The notes under the pieces are model-generated. The model made no database searches. It saw only the letters and a list, made by a program, of their open reading frames with translations, and was not told the origin of the DNA. Shown in pieces: positions 7,626 to 11,226 of a stretch of 11,226 nucleotides of DNA (position 1 is its first letter; each line of letters starts with the position of its first letter). The position numbers and the translations under genes were made by a program. Source of the DNA: Irineochytrium annulatum (Eukaryota > Chytridiomycota > Chytridiomycetes > Chytridiales > Chytridiaceae). The stretch lies in contig JADGJL010000990.1 in assembly GCA_027600665.1 (NCBI GenBank), positions 1-11,226 of the forward strand, read 5' to 3'.

Positions 7626-7890
7626 TGTGTTAATCCCAAAAAAAATATCAGGGCGTTTTTGCTTGCGGCCCAACACTGGGCTGAACAAAAGGCTGTTAAC
7701 ACGCACTAGGCGATGCGCAACAAGAAAAGCTTCTTCGGCCATTATCCTTGGACCACGTAATGAACGCTCCGTCTGAAGCCGAACGACTTGGCGCCACGTT
7801 AAGCAAAATGCGACATCCCATGACAGACAGACGTATAAACGCTCCCCCGCGACCCCCGCCAACTCCACCACATCCAGTCACCCTCCCAGC
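7626..7890. promoter_or_regulatory. Intergenic region with TATA box and C-rich leader
   Basis: This 265-nt gap separates two genes on the same strand. It holds an A8 run shortly after the upstream stop and a perfect TATAAA at 7834-7839. A C/T-rich leader with few G from 7841 runs up to the next ATG, a common fungal start-site context. No gene is supported here. Confidence 0.45.
7834..7839 (+). promoter_or_regulatory. TATA box TATAAA
   Basis: A perfect TATAAA lies 52 nt upstream of the ATG at 7891 and is followed directly by a C-rich stretch that could be the transcription start region. Confidence 0.45.
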
Positions 7891-8337
7891 ATGCAAGCGC
7901 CGGCCATCTGGAGCACGCGCCACGACCTCGAGCATAAGAGCGTCATGGACTTCATCACGGCCCACACGAGCTTCTGCTACCCAATGCACCACCACCAAGG
8001 TAATAATCAACTTCGACACTATGGTACAAACTAAATGCGCGTTGCAGGGACGATCACCCTCACGGACAACGCGATCGTCCTCTCTGGCCACCACAAGTCC
8101 CAGCCGCCGGAGCAGTTGGAGAACTTGACCATCGCCAAGTCGTCCATCCAATCCGTCGAGGTCGGGTTCGACGACCACTACGGACGCTTCCGAGATGGGC
8201 GCGGTGGATGCCCGCCGCTGATCGTGCACTACGGGGACGACGCGGTGTACATCGACGTGAACGTGAGCCGGCTGACGAGGAGTACGGAAAACGACAAGTG
8301 GTGCGATCTTATTAAGAATCTCGTCGGCGGCGTTTGA
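7891..8337 (+). CDS. Small PH-like/beta-rich protein of unknown function
   Basis: The exons are 7891-7999 and 8048-8337, giving 132 residues. The 48-nt intron (GTAATA...TTGCAG, branch AACTAAAT) splits the glycine codon in HHHQGTITLTDN. The ATG at 7891 follows a pyrimidine-rich leader and a TATAAA box. No signal peptide or membrane segment is seen. The N-terminus has aromatic, His and acidic residues (IWSTRHDLEHKSVMDFI). It is followed by alternating hydrophobic strands (GTITLTDNAIVLSG, IQSVEVGF, PLIVHYGDDAVYIDVNV) and a final helix with W (DKWCDLIKNLV). This strand-strand-helix order is like a PH/GRAM-type fold. The pattern recalls short uncharacterised bacterial proteins, but I cannot name a family. 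Cellular role is unknown. Confidence 0.75.
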
Positions 8338-8584
8338 GCGCATTCTGATGAGAACCGAGCGTTCGCGCAGCCTAGTTTTATGTTCGTGAAAGAATGCCAT
8401 ATTTTTGGGTTGTAATTAGCACATAGCGAAGAAAATATCCAATTTTTGTTTAATCAACGCGGTTCCCGCAAGCATTAATCACGGTAATGGAGTCGTTGGG
8501 TTTCTGCGGGCCGAAGCCCGTGGTGGAGCGCTTGTAGCTGGCTGCGCTTTTTATTTTTGGGTTTTATCCTACTCTTCACCAACT
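8338..8584. promoter_or_regulatory. Intergenic region upstream of the chitosanase gene
   Basis: This 247-nt gap holds the 3' end of the PH-like gene and the promoter of the next gene. It is AT-richer than its flanks and has T-rich tracts (8548-8567) and a TTATCC (GATA-type) site about 20 nt before the ATG. A weak 5-bp hairpin is at 8507-8520. No convincing TATA box and no gene. Confidence 0.4.
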
Positions 8585-9871
8585 ATGCAGCTGCCACGCC
8601 TCGCGGCGCTCGTCGCCCTCGCCCTCATCACGACGGCCGCAGCAACGGCCCAGAGCGACGGGTTCATCACGCCCACCAACAGTCCACAGTCGGCCTGCAA
8701 GACCGCAGGTTACATCTGCCAAACCGAGTGCTCGCCGGTACTTGCAACCTCCTCCGAACGAAGATACGACCTAACCTGAAAGAACAACAGAACTTCATAC
8801 TCTGCAGCGGCTCTGGCTCCGGCTTGGTCATCTCGAACCTCGTCCAGGCGGGCGCCACGGGACTGTGCCGCAACGGTTCCATCGCGCCCGCGTCCTTATG
8901 CCCTGCCGTCGCCGCCGCTGCTCCGACTGCTCCGGTGGTCGTTACGGGCAACGTGAACGTGGCAGTCGCGCCGTCTGCCGCTGCAAAGGCATCGGCGACA
9001 TCGGGGACGGCGTACGGGGCCCAGGGCCTGACGTCGTGCCAGTACACGATCGCGCTCAAGATTACGTCCGTGTTTGAGACGAGCTCGACGAACCTGGATT
9101 TTGGGATCTGCGAGGATGCTGGGGATGGGCAGGGTGAGTGCTGCTTTCTTCTCGACGGGCGAGCATGTCAGCGAACGCCGCATGTGTTCAGTGGCCGTAT
9201 ATATCAGCGCTAGTGTACACTCGCGAGCTACTGAAAAACTAATCACCCACTTCAATGCAGGCTACTCTGCCGGCTTCATCCAGTTTACAACTTCCTCCGG
9301 CTCAGCCCTCAAAGTCGTCTTGGCCTACCTGCAAACCACCCCAACCTCCCCACTTGCCTCCTTTGTCCCCGCCCTCCAATCCGCCGCTGCGGTCGGCAAC
9401 GGCGGCCTTTCCACGGGGCAGGGCGACACCGTCGGCCTCACGACCTTTTGCACCGCTTGGTCCGCAGCGGCTTCGGACCCAAACTTCACCGCTGCCCAGC
9501 TGGCCGTTCAGTCGGAGCTTTACATGTCCCCCAACGCGCCCGTCGTAGCGTCCCTGGGGCTTAAGACGGCACTCGGCGTTTCCCTGATCTTCGACATGGG
9601 GGTGCAACTGGGCTTCGTGGGGATGCAGACCGTTGTCAGCGGGGTGGTTGGTGCGAAGACCCCGGCGCAGGGTGGGGATGAGAAGGCGTACATCACGGCG
9701 CTGCTAAACTCGAGGCTGGCTTACATCAATAAGCTGGGAGGGGCGTACCCGGCCACGGCCTACAGATGTAGGGCATTTGATCATATATTGGGAACGGGCA
9801 ACGTGGATTACACGGGCGGGTCGGTGCAGAGCTTGGATAATGCCGGCAACCCCATTACCATCACATGTTAG
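8585..9871 (+). CDS. Secreted GH46-type chitosanase with six-cysteine N-terminal module
   Basis: GH46 enzymes hydrolyse beta-1,4 bonds of chitosan. The exons are 8585-8737, 8791-9133 and 9261-9871, giving 368 residues. The introns are 53 nt (GTACTT...ACAACAG, branch CCTAACC) and 127 nt (GTGAGT...AATGCAG, branch ACTAATC). Residues 1-23 form a signal peptide (MQLPRLAALVALALITTAAA, cut near TAQ). Residues 24-90 form a module with six Cys (ACK, YICQ, TECS, ILCS, GLCR, SLCP) that loosely resembles small chitin-binding domains such as CBM19. An Ala/Val/Pro linker follows (about 90-128). The GH46 domain shows ITSVFETSS with candidate acid E147 and EDAGDGQGYSAGFIQF with candidate D163, matching the E22/D40 pair of Streptomyces N174 chitosanase (spacing 16 here, 18 there). 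Further hallmarks are TAWSAAASDPNFTAAQ, the GL/LIFDMGVQLG segment and DEKAYITALLNSRLAY. The ending GNPITITC is complete with a TAG stop. Confidence 0.82.
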
Positions 9872-10049
9872 ATGCCGCCTTCCTTGTTCCTTTACCCTTT
9901 TTTCCTTATGTTCTCCTTTAATTCACATACGAATGATACCAGTAACAACGCAATACAGTACTCACGAGATATCGATAATTGGAAAAATGTAAGCATTTGA
10001 AGCGAAAGATAAGGGAAGGTCGTCAAACCTGCCGTCCACCCACCAGCCC
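9872..10049. promoter_or_regulatory. Short intergenic region before the Ase1-like gene
   Basis: This 178-nt gap is T/C-rich just after the chitosanase stop and then A-rich. It contains ATCGATAA near 9971-9978 and AGATAA at 10007-10012, the latter a WGATAR-type site about 40 nt upstream of the next ATG. No TATA box or gene is evident. Confidence 0.35.
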
Positions 10050-11226
10050 ATGGCCATGGTTGCTCACCTGGAGCTGGAGCGACGACGGCCGGTCGCCGGC
10101 GCTGTCGATGTCGCCGATGAGCCCGTTGAAGCCGATGCGCCCAGCCTTATCGACCGTCAGGGTCTCCTCTCTCCTTCGGACTCTACCTCGGACTCCGCCA
10201 GACCCGGTCTTCACAGTCTCCCGCCGACCCCGCGCAAGGTCGCCTTCCACCCGTCCGCCCGAGACCCGTCTCCTCACGCTCGCCGCACCCGCTCCCAGTC
10301 CCCCCCACCAGCAAAATCCAGCAAACCCGTTCCCAGTGCCATTGCGCGCCATGGAGTTCTTGATGCTGCGACGCGGGACCGGCCGGCGCGCAAGCGACGA
10401 TCGTGGCACGCGGGGCCGTCTACCTGTGCTTCCGTTGCAGCGTCCGACGGGGTCACGAAAGGTGTGAGAACGGCGATGCTGGACAGAGCCGTCGGCCTGC
10501 TCGCGCTTCTACGAAGGTGGTGGCTCGAGGCTGCATATGTGGACGAAGCAGGTGCGGTTGAGAGCGTGGGTGTGGAGATGGTCATCACGGACGCGATGAG
10601 GGGCAACGCGGCGCTCGGGCCGGTCGTGGATTTGATGGAGGCGATGGTGGAGGAGGAGAAAGAGCGAAGGGGACTGATATTGAGGGAGGTGAAGGAATGG
10701 ATGGTGAGTTTTTTACAGGACCCAGGCGGTATACTGCAAAGCTGATGCACGTTTGTTGAAGGATTTCATCAGGAACGCCTGCGAGAGACTCGGCCTGCCC
10801 GTATGGTCTCATCTCGACGACGACGTCGCGAGGGCCTCTTTCAGCGTTTTCCGGAGGCGCGACGCTGTCGTGTGGAGCGCCAAATCCCTTCAGCAACTGA
10901 TGCGCGAGCGGGAGCAGACCCTCACCGTACTCCGATCCGATATCGCGAAGCTCAGGCTGGAGCTGGACGACCTTACCGACGACGAATACCGCCTAGTATG
11001 TACTCCACCATTCCCTCTTCGCTGTCTCACAATCTATTTGCAAAGACGTGCCCCGACGACCTCACCCCAACAACCGTCCACATCCACTCCAAACTCCTCT
11101 TATCTCTCACACGCGAGCGCGACTCCCGCCTCGACGCCCTAGCCTCCCACCTCCACTCCATCGCGGCCCTCACAGACCTCCTCGGTCATCCGACACCCCT
11201 ACCATCCCCGTCCCGCTCCCCTCACC
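10050..11226 (+). CDS. Probable Ase1/PRC1/MAP65 microtubule-bundling protein, 5' part
   Basis: Proteins of this family cross-link antiparallel microtubules at the spindle midzone. Proposed exons are 10050-10703, 10762-10995 and 11046 to the window end (about 356 residues visible, 3' end missing). The introns are 58 nt (GTGAGT...TTGAAG, branch GCTGATGC) and 50 nt (GTATGT...GCAAAG), both phase 0. Residues 1-130 are disordered, basic and S/P-rich, with a full CDK consensus TPRK at about 60-63; Ase1 proteins are known CDK targets. From about residue 190 the protein is helical: EEEKERRGLILREVKEWM joins DFIRNACERLGLP, then REREQTLTVLRSDIAKLRLE, then LTPTTVHIHSKLLLSLTRER and DSRLDALASHLHSIAALTDL. 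The repeated coil pattern (ERR..L..V..., CE.LGLP, R...L..L...I) fits the dimerisation/rod part of the family. The ATG at 10050 is the first good one. The family call is moderate; another coiled-coil protein is possible. Confidence 0.6.

Noticed and set aside
8507..8520. CGGGC-CGAA-GCCCG hairpin upstream of the chitosanase
   Set aside because: Only five base pairs in a GC-rich background; no T tract and no reason for a bacterial-type terminator here.
8557..8790. Read-through frame upstream of chitosanase exon 2
   Set aside because: It covers promoter, another frame of exon 1 and intron 1; the spliced form with the signal peptide at 8585 is far better.
9074..9260. Read-through frame upstream of chitosanase exon 3
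   Set aside because: It is another frame of exon 2 plus the 127-nt intron, with clear GTGAGT and AATGCAG ends.
10023..10409. Minus-strand 128-residue frame opposite the Ase1-like N-terminus
   Set aside because: Low-complexity G/R composition mirrors the S/P/R-rich sense frame; no domain and no splice context.
10996..11142. Read-through tail LVCTPPFPLRC... of the Ase1-like gene
   Set aside because: GTATGT...GCAAAG marks a 50-nt intron; splicing shifts frame to a helical segment typical of the family.

Overview
The window reads as nuclear DNA of an intron-rich, GC-rich eukaryote. It is most likely a fungus, perhaps an early-diverging (zoosporic) one, but the lineage call is a low-confidence inference. 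Five protein-coding genes can be rebuilt by joining exons across short spliceosomal introns. Most introns are 45-65 nt, with GT...AG ends and CTAAC/CTGAC/CTAAT-like branch sites. No RNA gene, CRISPR array, transposase or phage-like gene was seen.

Layout. Positions 1-133 are a homopolymer-rich, AT-rich edge. Positions 134-5855 (minus) hold one large formin gene of about 12 exons (11 introns): N-terminal GTPase-binding-like segments, a long Q/P/Y-rich tract, an FH3-like armadillo region, a coiled coil, FH2, and a basic tail. A proline-rich FH1 segment before FH2 is not visible. Positions 5856-6410 form a divergent promoter region containing two copies of a GATAA-N7-TTATC dyad. Positions 6411-7625 (plus) encode a probable mitochondrial inner-membrane protein of the K+/H+ exchange-related family (Mit_KHE1-like). 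Positions 7891-8337 (plus) encode a 132-residue PH-like/beta-rich protein of unknown function. Positions 8585-9871 (plus) encode a secreted GH46-type chitosanase behind a small six-cysteine module. Positions 10050 to the window end (plus) hold the 5' part of a probable Ase1/PRC1/MAP65 microtubule-bundling protein, cut by the window.

The genes are not an operon. Formin (actin assembly) and Ase1-like protein (spindle midzone) both act in cytokinesis and polarity, while the chitosanase may act on the fungal wall or on external chitosan. The two middle genes (PH-like protein and GH46) look more bacterial in family affinity than their flanks, yet both carry introns. The most interesting points are the formin architecture (no FH1, a prion-like tract, repeated GBD-like helices), the paired GATA dyads, and the chitosanase with its neighbour.
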